Positions 9,083 to 16,693 of a stretch of 64,000 bases of DNA are shown piece after piece (position 1 is the first letter of the stretch; every line of letters begins with the position of its first letter). Origin of the DNA: Desulfobacterales bacterium. Lineage in GTDB: Bacteria; Desulfobacterota; Desulfobacteria; Desulfobacterales; JAIPEE01. A program made the position numbers and the translations under genes. Where the stretch lies: contig JAIPEE010000004.1 of assembly GCA_021737275.1 (NCBI GenBank), positions 1 through 64,000 on the forward strand. Reading direction: 5' to 3'. Below the pieces are notes generated by a model. That model was given only the letters and a program-made list of their open reading frames with translations, was not told where the DNA came from and searched no databases.

Positions 9083-9339
9083 GGTAAAGCCTTATTTCGA
9101 GGGGCATTATATACGGTCGGGTTTTGATAAAAGGTTACAATATTAGCGCAAAGACTGTTTAATATCATATGAAAATTCCTAAACGGCTAACTATCCTGAT
9201 TTTTTTCATAATGCCGGCTTTTTATAAATTTCAATTATAAAAGTTTGTAATAGTTGATGAAAAAGCCAGATACCTGCATATACACCTTGCCCATAAATAA
9301 TTAAAATGATATCAAAAAAGGAAACTTTAACTATTATAT

Positions 9340-10359
9340 ATGAGTGCAATTATGGATATCCGGATGCTAACTGACGAGCAGCTTGCCGGCCAGCGAATCA
9401 TGGCCGGCTTTAACGGTACAGATCTTAATGATGATCTGAAATTTCTTATTAATAAAATTAAGGTCGGTGGTATTATTCTATTTTCCAGAAATATTGAAAC
9501 GCCCGACCAGGTCAAAAATCTTTGTGTATCTGCTCAGAATTTTGCCAGATCATGCGGGCAGCCACCACTTTTTATTGCTATTGATCAGGAAGGAGGATTG
9601 GTTGCAAGATTAAGGAAACCACTTTTTAAAGAATTCCCTGGCAATCCGGCTATAACTTCTGAAAGAGATGCGATTGATTTTGCTACCGCCTGTGCAGATG
9701 AACTAAAAAACATCGGTATTAATATGAACATGGCCCCGGTCATGGATGTTGCTTTGAAAGATATCAACAGCATCATGAAAGACAGGGCCTTTGGAGATAA
9801 CCCTGAACGGGTTTCCCAAATGGGTTCGGTAGTTATTAACCGTCTTCAGCAAAATGGTATCATAGCCGTTTCAAAACATTTTCCTGGAATCGGCAGGACA
9901 GTGCTGGACTCCCACCTTGATTTACCGCCATTGGATGTATCGAAAGAAGAGATGCAGACTTTTGATCTACCGCCGTTTATGACCGCTATAAAGAATAATG
10001 TATCTGGCATCATGCTTTCCCATATTCTCTATAAAAAGCTTGATGAGAATTGGCCGGCCAGCCTTTCACCAATTATAGCACGTGATCTTTTACGAAAGGA
10101 GATGGGATATAATGGTGTTTCCATGACTGATGATATGGATATGGGTGCGATCAAAAAACATTATAATGTCCATATATTTATAGCTCAGATTCTTAAATCG
10201 GAAATTGATTTAATACTGATTTGTCATAAAGGCCCCAACATAATGCGGGCTTATGAAAATATTTTGCATGCCCTAACAACATCTAAAGACATGAAAGAAA
10301 AGGGCATTTTATCTGTAAGGCGCCTCAATGCCCTCAAGGAAAAGTATTTATCAAATTAG
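9340..10359 (+). CDS. nagZ: Glycoside hydrolase family 3 beta-N-acetylhexosaminidase (NagZ-like)
   Basis: The 339 residues form a single-domain GH3 TIM barrel typical of NagZ, which removes GlcNAc from muropeptides during cell-wall recycling. Visible motifs are IDQEGGLVARL, NMNMAPVMDV, KHFPGIGRT followed by DSH (the Asp-His general acid/base pair of NagZ) and SMTDDMDMGA with the nucleophile Asp. The usual KHFPGHG is KHFPGIG here, but the catalytic DSH and TDD are intact. The start is uncertain: the ATG at 9340 has AAGGAA some 15 nt upstream, and an ATG at 9352 is also possible. No signal peptide, so cytoplasmic. It is convergent with the SDR gene with a 5-nt gap. AmpG, encoded at 40530-41768, could supply its substrate. 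Confidence 0.88.
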   Translation: MSAIMDIRMLTDEQLAGQRIMAGFNGTDLNDDLKFLINKIKVGGIILFSRNIETPDQVKNLCVSAQNFARSCGQPPLFIAIDQEGGLVARLRKPLFKEFPGNPAITSERDAIDFATACADELKNIGINMNMAPVMDVALKDINSIMKDRAFGDNPERVSQMGSVVINRLQQNGIIAVSKHFPGIGRTVLDSHLDLPPLDVSKEEMQTFDLPPFMTAIKNNVSGIMLSHILYKKLDENWPASLSPIIARDLLRKEMGYNGVSMTDDMDMGAIKKHYNVHIFIAQILKSEIDLILICHKGPNIMRAYENILHALTTSKDMKEKGILSVRRLNALKEKYLSN

Positions 10360-10364
10360 AATTC

Positions 10365-11180
10365 TTATACAACGCCTTTTGGCATCGGTGGTACACTTTC
10401 ACCGCCCAGTACATAGCCACCATCCAACTTTATGACACTTCCTGTCATAAACGGTGCATCATTAATAATAAACTGAACAGCCTTGACAACATCATCAACA
10501 GAGCCTACGCGTCCTAACAACGTATGACCCGTCAGTGCTTTTTTCTGCCCGTCAGTCAGCAGCCCCCACCCTCTGGTATTGGTGGCATGCCGGGTATCAA
10601 TAAAACCAAGCTGAATCTCATTGACCCGAACCTCAGGGGCAGCCAGTCTTGCCCAGGTTTCTGTCAAAAGAGATATTCCGCGGCTGGCAGTGGAATACCC
10701 TTCATTGAACACATAACCGGCCGGGCCTGACCGGCCGACGATACCGGCTATGGAAGAGAAGTTGATCACCACCCCATCACCTGAGGCTTTAAGGTGGGGT
10801 AAAGCAGCTTCAAAAACCCATCGTTTTGCTCTCAATGTTGTGTCCATTTCAAGATCCCACTGCTCTTCAGTATATGGGCCATGAACCACCGGCCAACCGC
10901 CCCGCTCAATATTATTAATGAGGATATCAAGTCTGCCGAAATGCGTCACAACCTTTTTAATGAGTTCGGGAATCTGACCTGTTTCCAACAGGTTGGTCCG
11001 GATGATAAGATGGGGGTTACCGGTTTTGGCAAAAACCGATTTCATCTCTTCAAGGCTCTCTTCCCAATCATAATAATTGAGGGCTGCATCAATGCCGTCA
11101 TTTGAAAGGGATAGGCCGATAGCGCGGCCGATGCCTTTAATAGCGCCAAGTACAAGTGCAACCTTTTTGGGTTGTTTCAT
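10365..11180 (-). CDS. Divergent short-chain dehydrogenase/reductase-like protein
   Basis: A 271-residue Rossmann-fold protein of the SDR family. The cofactor loop is present as GAIKGIG near residue 13, and the C-terminus has the usual MTGSVIKLDGGY. The catalytic region is unusual. A serine follows the strand (VVINFSSIAG), but the YxxxK motif is not there: the sequence is GYSTASRGISLL, so the Lys position is Arg and the Tyr is one residue out of register. The NNAG motif is LINNIERGG. It may be a catalytically altered or regulatory SDR. Substrate unknown. Transcribed toward nagZ; the upstream gene is the YkgJ protein, 98 nt away. Confidence 0.82.
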   Translation of the reverse strand: MKQPKKVALVLGAIKGIGRAIGLSLSNDGIDAALNYYDWEESLEEMKSVFAKTGNPHLIIRTNLLETGQIPELIKKVVTHFGRLDILINNIERGGWPVVHGPYTEEQWDLEMDTTLRAKRWVFEAALPHLKASGDGVVINFSSIAGIVGRSGPAGYVFNEGYSTASRGISLLTETWARLAAPEVRVNEIQLGFIDTRHATNTRGWGLLTDGQKKALTGHTLLGRVGSVDDVVKAVQFIINDAPFMTGSVIKLDGGYVLGGESVPPMPKGVV

Positions 11181-11278
11181 ATTTACCGACCTGTATTAAC
11201 TAATTAGTATTTATACTTAACTAAGGCTTCTTTCTGGATTCCCGCTTCTGATGAGGCTTTCAAAATACTTCCAATTTG

Positions 11279-12001
11279 TTAAGTGAAAAGCACCCTTTTA
11301 ATCCACTCAAAGCCGAGCTTCAGCAACTCAACATCATCCGTTTTAATTTTTTCCATAATACGCTCATCCAGATTAAACTCACCCAAAAGTCCCTTTTCAA
11401 AAATATGAGTTCTAAATGAATCCAGATCATAAAACGCCATATGCACCATCAACTCTTCCTTAAAATCAACCGGCCCGGATTTTTTCTGATTTTTAAGGCT
11501 GATGATTTCAAGCAACAGATCATTCATTTCATTATATTTCTTCAGTCCCTGGTTTTCAACCCATTCAAGCGGTGTCTGCGATTTCCCCTCGGAAAAGCCT
11601 TTACAGTGAGACTCCCTTATGAGCGCAAAGTGTTCCATAAGCTGACCGGTTTCCCTTGAACGAGTAACCGCACGAGCAAGCGGATACATCCGGCAGGATG
11701 CCGGCCGGTCATTATAGACACTGCATCCTTCAGGCGTTACAAACGGACAGGTCAGACCATCAGCCGGATTTGGTTTCAGGGTTACAACCGGAAGGCCGGA
11801 CTCGGGCCCGATATGTCGGCTGGTATATTTTGATAAAAATTCTTCACAGGAAAGACCAAGGCTCTTTCTCATTCTGACCATATCATAAGGTGTTATAAAC
11901 TGGTTTAAATCACGGCAGCATTCATTGAAACATGCTACCCCTGAATGACAGGCAAATATAAATGGCTCATCCGGCATAATCTGAACAATATCTTCTTCCA
12001 T
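11279..12001 (-). CDS. YkgJ-family cysteine cluster protein
   Basis: The 240 residues carry an N-terminal cysteine cluster (CHSGVACFNECCRDL, around residues 19-33) and a second group (CPFVTPEGCSVYNDRPASC). This pattern defines the YkgJ/CxxCxxCC metal-binding family, thought to hold zinc or iron. The C-terminal 100 residues are helical and not recognised. Members occur widely in sulfate reducers, and biochemical function is not established. It is divergent from aprBA with a 615-nt spacer. A second, shorter member lies at 33892-34428. Confidence 0.82.
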   Translation of the reverse strand: MEEDIVQIMPDEPFIFACHSGVACFNECCRDLNQFITPYDMVRMRKSLGLSCEEFLSKYTSRHIGPESGLPVVTLKPNPADGLTCPFVTPEGCSVYNDRPASCRMYPLARAVTRSRETGQLMEHFALIRESHCKGFSEGKSQTPLEWVENQGLKKYNEMNDLLLEIISLKNQKKSGPVDFKEELMVHMAFYDLDSFRTHIFEKGLLGEFNLDERIMEKIKTDDVELLKLGFEWIKRVLFT

Positions 12002-12333
12002 AGTACCTCGAATCTGACTCGATAATTCACATTTATTTTTTTTAATACATACAATTACGGTTTACATACCTGAAAAGCACCGTCTTTGGCAAGCATCTTA
12101 AAATAAATAATAATATCGAGCCTATATCTATACAATTGACGGTTTTAATTTTTTTTTAAGTTTCAGTCAGACTTTCACTCAACTCCGGATTTTCCTGGCA
12201 AAAATTATTTTTTTTTTATTACCGAATATGACAATATATTGTAGCCCATCATCTTAAACCTACCAGATATTGTCTCCAGCTTTTCTGCTGCAAAAATATC
12301 ACATCTTTTTAAAAAGCGCTTGGATGAAATTTC

Positions 12334-12362
12334 TTGACAAGGAAAATGCTGAATGATAAAAA
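12334..12362 (+). promoter_or_regulatory. Candidate promoter of aprBA
   Basis: TTGACA (12334-12339), 17-nt spacer, TAAAAA (12357-12362). It would give a leader of about 250 nt before aprB and place a perfect palindrome (12380-12401) shortly after the start point. The surrounding 12002-12616 spacer is AT-rich and otherwise gene-free. It also holds a 12-bp palindrome ACAATATATTGT at 12231-12242 and a 5-bp hairpin GGCAG/CTGCC near 12424-12440. Confidence 0.5.
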
Positions 12363-12379
12363 TCTATCTTTATTTTGCA

Positions 12380-12401
12380 ATATCAGCTATATAGCTGATA
12401 T
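12380..12401. promoter_or_regulatory. Perfect 22-bp palindrome upstream of aprB
   Basis: The half-site ATATCAGCTAT is followed immediately by its exact complement, with no central spacer. It lies about 20-40 nt downstream of the predicted -10 box and 216 nt before the aprB start. Symmetry and position suit a repressor operator, or a short hairpin at the 5' end of the mRNA. I do not recognise the motif as a known regulator site. Confidence 0.55.
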
Positions 12402-12616
12402 CAAAGCGTTTTTTAAAATTCAGGGCAGTATATTGCTGCCATTTGTTGACTAAAACAGGTCCATGAGACCGATATTTTAAATGTAAATATTTGGAATTAA
12501 TATAAATAATTAAATGTGAGGGGAGGTGCAATAAGTTTAGTTAATTTTTGTTGAATTGGCTATTATTGTAAGAATTATTGATAACTTTTATAAACGCAAA
12601 ATCAGGAGGTATGTAA

Positions 12617-13054
12617 ATGCCAAGTTTTGTAATAGCTGAAAAATGTGACGGCTGTAAAGGTGGCGATAAGACAGCTTGTATGTATATCTGTCCTAACGAC
12701 CTGATGGTATTGGATCCTAATGCAATGAAGGCTTACAATCAGGAGCCCGATCAGTGCTGGGAATGTTTTTCTTGTGTAAAAATTTGCCCGACCCAGGCTA
12801 TCGAAGTTCGTGGTTACTCTGACTTTGTTCCGCTTGGAAGCAGTGTAATGCCTATGATGGGTACTGAAGACATTATGTGGACCTGTAAATTCAGAAATGG
12901 TCTCATCAAACGCTTTAAGTTTCCTATCCGGACAACTGCAGAAGGTACGGCAAATGCTTATGCTGACCTTAAAGGAAAAGATCTGGACAGTGGCCTGCTC
13001 TCAACTGAAGAGGTTGATGGTAGAGTATTGCCGACTCCAATTGCAACTGTTTAA
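12617..13054 (+). CDS. aprB: Adenylylsulfate (APS) reductase beta subunit
   Basis: The 145-residue ferredoxin-like subunit of APS reductase passes electrons to the FAD of AprA in the cytoplasm. The N-terminal half holds two [4Fe-4S] motifs: CDGCKGGDKTACMYICP, with the longer insertion typical of AprB, and CWECFSCVKICP. The C-terminal tail (from about residue 85) wraps around AprA in known structures. AGGAGGT lies 7 nt before the ATG. aprA follows after 69 nt with its own AAGGAGG. Length and motifs match sulfate-reducer AprB. Confidence 0.97.
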   Translation: MPSFVIAEKCDGCKGGDKTACMYICPNDLMVLDPNAMKAYNQEPDQCWECFSCVKICPTQAIEVRGYSDFVPLGSSVMPMMGTEDIMWTCKFRNGLIKRFKFPIRTTAEGTANAYADLKGKDLDSGLLSTEEVDGRVLPTPIATV

Positions 13055-13123
13055 TTGATATCTGAGGTTGAATAAACACATTAAAATTTAATCTTAATAC
13101 GAAATATTTTTAAGGAGGATATA

Positions 13124-15100
13124 ATGGCATTACCAAATAAACCTTTGGGTGAAATTAAGGCCGTAAGAGATCCTGAAGTTGAAGAGCGCGAAGTTGATAT
13201 TCTGATCGTTGGTGGTGGTATGGCTGCCTGCGGTACTGCTTTTGAGCAAAAAAAATGGACACCGGACGCAAAAATTCTTCTCTGTGACAAAGCTGCTATG
13301 GATAGAAGTGGCGCTGTTGCTCAGGGCCTTTCTGCAATCAATACTTATATTGGCGACAACACAGCTGATGACTATGTCCGTATGGTACGCAATGACCTTA
13401 TGGGCCTTGTTCGTGAAGATCTTATCTTTGACCTTGGAACTCATGTTGATGACTCTGTTCATCTGTTCGAAGAGTGGGGCCTTCCTGTTTGGAAAAAAAC
13501 CGACGATGGTAAAAACCTCGATGGTAAAAAAGGTCAGAAAGCCGGTACACTGAAAGCTGGTGCTACTCCGGTTCGTACAGGTAAATGGCAGATCATGATC
13601 AATGGTGAATCTTACAAACGTATCGTTGCTGAAGCTGCAAAACTGGCTCTTGGCGAAGATAACATCCTTGAAAGAGTTTTCATCGTTGAATTGCTGCTTG
13701 ACGCTAACAAAGATAACCAGATTGCCGGCGCAGTTGGTTTCTCTGTTCGTGAAAACAAAATATATATAATCAAATGTAAGACTATGATGGTTGCCTGTGG
13801 TGGCGCTGTTAATATTTACCAGCCACGTTCAGTTGGTGAGGGTAAAGGTCGTGCATGGTATCCGGTATGGAATGCAGGCTCCACATACACAATGTGTATG
13901 AAGGTTGGTGCTGAACTTTCCATGATGGAAAACCGTTTCACCCCGGCCCGTTTTAAAGACGGTTACGGCCCTGTTGGTGCATGGTTCTTGCTCTTTAAAG
14001 CTAAAGCACTTAATGGTCTTGGTGAAAACTTTGCCGCCGGCGATGCTGCTAAAGCAGAGCTGGAAAAATATGCACCTTATGGAACCGCAGCAATTACACC
14101 GACCTGTCTGCGTAACCATCTGATGCTGTTCGAGATGAAAGAAGGCCGTGGCCCGATCCAGATGGATACGGTTACAGCACTCGCTACTCTCGGCGAAACA
14201 ATGGACAAGAAAGAACTTAAGCATCTTGAATCAGAAGCTTGGGAAGATTTCCTTGACATGACTTGTGGTCAGGCTAACCTGTGGTGTGCAACAAACACCG
14301 AGCCTGAAAAGAAAAACTCTGAAATTATGCCGACCGAACCTTACCTTCTTGGTTCACATTCCGGTTGCTGTGGTCTTTGGACTTCAGGCCCGGATTACGA
14401 CTGGGTTCCGGATGCATACAAAATTACAGCTTCCAGTGGTAAAATATACAACCGTATGACTACAGTTGACGGTCTGTTTACAGCTGGTGACGGTGTTGGT
14501 TGTTCAGGTCATAAATTCTCTTCAGGTTCTCATGCTGAAGGTCGTATGGTTGCTAAAGAAATGGCCAGATATGTCCGCGACAATGCTGATTTCGCTCCTG
14601 CGCTGTCTCAGAGCAAAGAAGAGCTTGTTGACCTTGTTTACAAACCGGTCAGAGTTTACCTCGACAACTGCGAATACACAACTGCAGAAGACATTAATCC
14701 TGAATACATCAAACCTGCAGGCATGGCTCTGCGTCTGATGAAAGCAACTCATGAGTATGGTGCCGGTACGGCTACATACTACCAGACAAGCAGCAAGAGT
14801 CTTGAAGTTGTTATGGAACTTCTTCAGGTTATGCGCGAAGACTGTGAAAAACTGGCAGCCGGTGATCTCCATGAGCTGATGAGAGCTTGGGAAATCTATC
14901 ATCGTATCTGGACTGTTGAAGCACATCTTCGTCATATCCAGTATCGTAAAGAGACTCGTTATCCTGGATTCTACTATCAGGCTGACTATCCGGGTCAGGA
15001 TGATGAAAACTGGTTCTGCTTTGTTAACTCAAAGTATGATCCTAAAGCATCAAAATGGGATATATTCAAGAAAGATTACATCAAGATCATCCCTGATTGA
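13124..15100 (+). CDS. aprA: Adenylylsulfate (APS) reductase alpha subunit
   Basis: The 658-residue flavoprotein reduces APS to sulfite and AMP, the second step of dissimilatory sulfate reduction. It belongs to the fumarate reductase/succinate dehydrogenase flavoprotein superfamily. The FAD-binding strand is VDILIVGGGMAACGTAFEQ near the N-terminus, and later motifs include GAVAQGLSAINTYIGD and LFTAGDGVGCSGHKFSSGSH. Full length. It forms an operon with aprB and ends at a strong terminator (15145-15178), so qmoA probably relies on its own promoter or on readthrough. Confidence 0.98.
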   Translation: MALPNKPLGEIKAVRDPEVEEREVDILIVGGGMAACGTAFEQKKWTPDAKILLCDKAAMDRSGAVAQGLSAINTYIGDNTADDYVRMVRNDLMGLVREDLIFDLGTHVDDSVHLFEEWGLPVWKKTDDGKNLDGKKGQKAGTLKAGATPVRTGKWQIMINGESYKRIVAEAAKLALGEDNILERVFIVELLLDANKDNQIAGAVGFSVRENKIYIIKCKTMMVACGGAVNIYQPRSVGEGKGRAWYPVWNAGSTYTMCMKVGAELSMMENRFTPARFKDGYGPVGAWFLLFKAKALNGLGENFAAGDAAKAELEKYAPYGTAAITPTCLRNHLMLFEMKEGRGPIQMDTVTALATLGETMDKKELKHLESEAWEDFLDMTCGQANLWCATNTEPEKKNSEIMPTEPYLLGSHSGCCGLWTSGPDYDWVPDAYKITASSGKIYNRMTTVDGLFTAGDGVGCSGHKFSSGSHAEGRMVAKEMARYVRDNADFAPALSQSKEELVDLVYKPVRVYLDNCEYTTAEDINPEYIKPAGMALRLMKATHEYGAGTATYYQTSSKSLEVVMELLQVMREDCEKLAAGDLHELMRAWEIYHRIWTVEAHLRHIQYRKETRYPGFYYQADYPGQDDENWFCFVNSKYDPKASKWDIFKKDYIKIIPD

Positions 15101-15144
15101 TTACGGAACCCATCATGCAAATGATAGTTCAATAATTGAGACAT

Positions 15145-15178
15145 ACCTCCAGATGCCGCAAGGCATCTGGAGGTTTTT
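15145..15178 (+). terminator. Strong intrinsic terminator of aprBA
   Basis: A perfect 13-bp stem (15145-15157 with 15162-15174) closed by a GCAA tetraloop and followed by a T-run. It ends the aprBA unit. Confidence 0.92.
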
Positions 15179-15232
15179 ATTAAGGTATGACAGCTCCCCG
15201 GGCGGTATCCAATGGTTTTAATGCCGGGATAC

Positions 15233-15315
15233 CCATAAATTTTACATATCGATTACAAGTCAGTAATCGGTTCCGGGAATATTTTTTGTAAAATTTATGG
15301 TTATCATGACATAGT
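15233..15315 (+). promoter_or_regulatory. Compound inverted repeat and candidate promoter ahead of qmoA
   Basis: Perfect 14-bp arms CCATAAATTTTACA (15233-15246) and its complement (15287-15300) enclose a second hairpin CGATTAC/GTAATCG (15250-15256 with 15263-15269). A possible promoter overlaps the right arm: TTGTAA (15286-15291), 18-nt spacer, CATAGT (15310-15315), about 85 nt before qmoA. A 7-bp repeat GGTATCC/GGATACC lies just upstream. The structure could be an operator, a leader structure or a small mobile-element relic; only the repeat itself is certain. Confidence 0.5.
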
Positions 15316-15405
15316 ATTTAAGGATATCGTCTGATGGAAGCCTGTCAGATTTTTTTACGAAGTAACTGTTTGTAACCAAAAGATAAAAATGCACGGAGGG
15401 ATGGC

Positions 15406-16683
15406 ATGACAGAAGAAAAAGCGGCTCCTGCGAGTGGAAGCATTTTGGTTGTAGGCGGAGGGATCAGCGGTTTGACCACTGCACTGGAAGCTGCAGAAGT
15501 GGGATATGAAGTATTCCTGGTCGAACAAAATCCTTACCTGGGCGGAAGAGTGGCACAGTTGAATCAGTATTTTCCAAAACTTTGCCCGCCGACCTGTGGC
15601 CTTGAAATCAATTTCAGAAGACTAAAAGACAACCCCAATGTCAAGGTCATTACCCTGGCAGAGGTTGATAGTGTTTCCGGCGATCCGGGTAATTATGATG
15701 TTACCCTTAAAATGAAACCCAGATTTGTAAATGAAAACTGTGTTGCATGTAATGACTGTGTGGATGCATGTCCGGTTGAACGCAAAAACAGCTTTAACTT
15801 TGATATGGATACAACAAAGGCTATCTACAGACCGTTCGATATGTCATTTCCCATGCGCTATGTTATTGACGAGTCTGAATGTAAGGGCGCCGAGTGCGCA
15901 AAATGTGTTGACGCTTGTAAATATAATGCAATCGACCTGAACATGGAAGTTAAAACCATGGAACTGAATGTCGGTGCAATCGTATGGGCTACAGGCTGGG
16001 AACCTTATGACGCCAAAAAGATCGATAACCTCGGTTTCGGTCAGTATGACAATATTATTACTAATATGATGCTTGAACGCTATGCATCTACTAATGGTCC
16101 AACTGCCGGCAAAATCGTCGTACCGTCAAATGGTAATCCACCTGAAAGCATCGCGTTTGTTCAATGCGCAGGCTCAAGAGATGAAAATCATCTGCCCTAC
16201 TGCTCTTACATCTGCTGTATGGCATCTCTGAAACATGCCACCTATATCAGGGAGCAGTACCCGGATGCCAAGGTCTATATTTTCTATATCGACCTCAGAA
16301 CACCGGGGCAGCGGTATGAAAAATTCTATAAAAAAATCAAGGAAGATGAAAACGTCATACTTATCAAGGGTAAAGTGGCAGAGGTAAATGAAGATCCGGT
16401 CACAAAACAAATTACCGTGGTAGCTGAAAATGCGGTTACCGGCGAAAAAATCCGCCAGAAAGTGGATATGGCCGTTCTTGCTACCGGTATGCAGCCGACG
16501 GCTGCAGGATGTAAACTCCCCGCTGATCTGAACTATACTGAAGATGGTTTCATTATCAATGATTTTGAAAAAGGCGGAATGTTTGCAGCCGGATGTGCCA
16601 ATAAACCGGCCGACGTTGTTTCCTCAAATCAGAATGCAACCGGTATGGCGCTTAAAGCGATCCAAACCCTGGTGAGAAGGTAG
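15406..16683 (+). CDS. qmoA: Quinone-interacting membrane-bound oxidoreductase subunit QmoA
   Basis: A 425-residue cytoplasmic flavoprotein related to heterodisulfide reductase HdrA, part of the QmoABC complex that exchanges electrons between the menaquinone pool and AprAB. The FAD site is ILVVGGGISGLTTALEAAE at residues 14-32. Cysteine-rich ferredoxin-type segments follow (CVACNDCVDACP and CKGAECAKCVDACK), as well as CAGSRDENHLPYCSYICC. GGAGGG precedes the ATG. qmoB starts 10 nt downstream. The 305-nt spacer before it contains the aprA terminator and a compound inverted repeat. Confidence 0.96.
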   Translation: MTEEKAAPASGSILVVGGGISGLTTALEAAEVGYEVFLVEQNPYLGGRVAQLNQYFPKLCPPTCGLEINFRRLKDNPNVKVITLAEVDSVSGDPGNYDVTLKMKPRFVNENCVACNDCVDACPVERKNSFNFDMDTTKAIYRPFDMSFPMRYVIDESECKGAECAKCVDACKYNAIDLNMEVKTMELNVGAIVWATGWEPYDAKKIDNLGFGQYDNIITNMMLERYASTNGPTAGKIVVPSNGNPPESIAFVQCAGSRDENHLPYCSYICCMASLKHATYIREQYPDAKVYIFYIDLRTPGQRYEKFYKKIKEDENVILIKGKVAEVNEDPVTKQITVVAENAVTGEKIRQKVDMAVLATGMQPTAAGCKLPADLNYTEDGFIINDFEKGGMFAAGCANKPADVVSSNQNATGMALKAIQTLVRR

Positions 16684-16693
16684 GAGGTTATCC

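Noticed and set aside
9891-9930. KHFPGIG instead of KHFPGHG in the NagZ-like protein as a sign of inactivation
   Set aside because: The catalytic DSH and the TDD nucleophile motif are intact, so the enzyme is probably active.
13130-14935. Open frames opposite and within aprA
   Set aside because: Shadows of a highly expressed gene; aprA itself is unambiguous in its frame.
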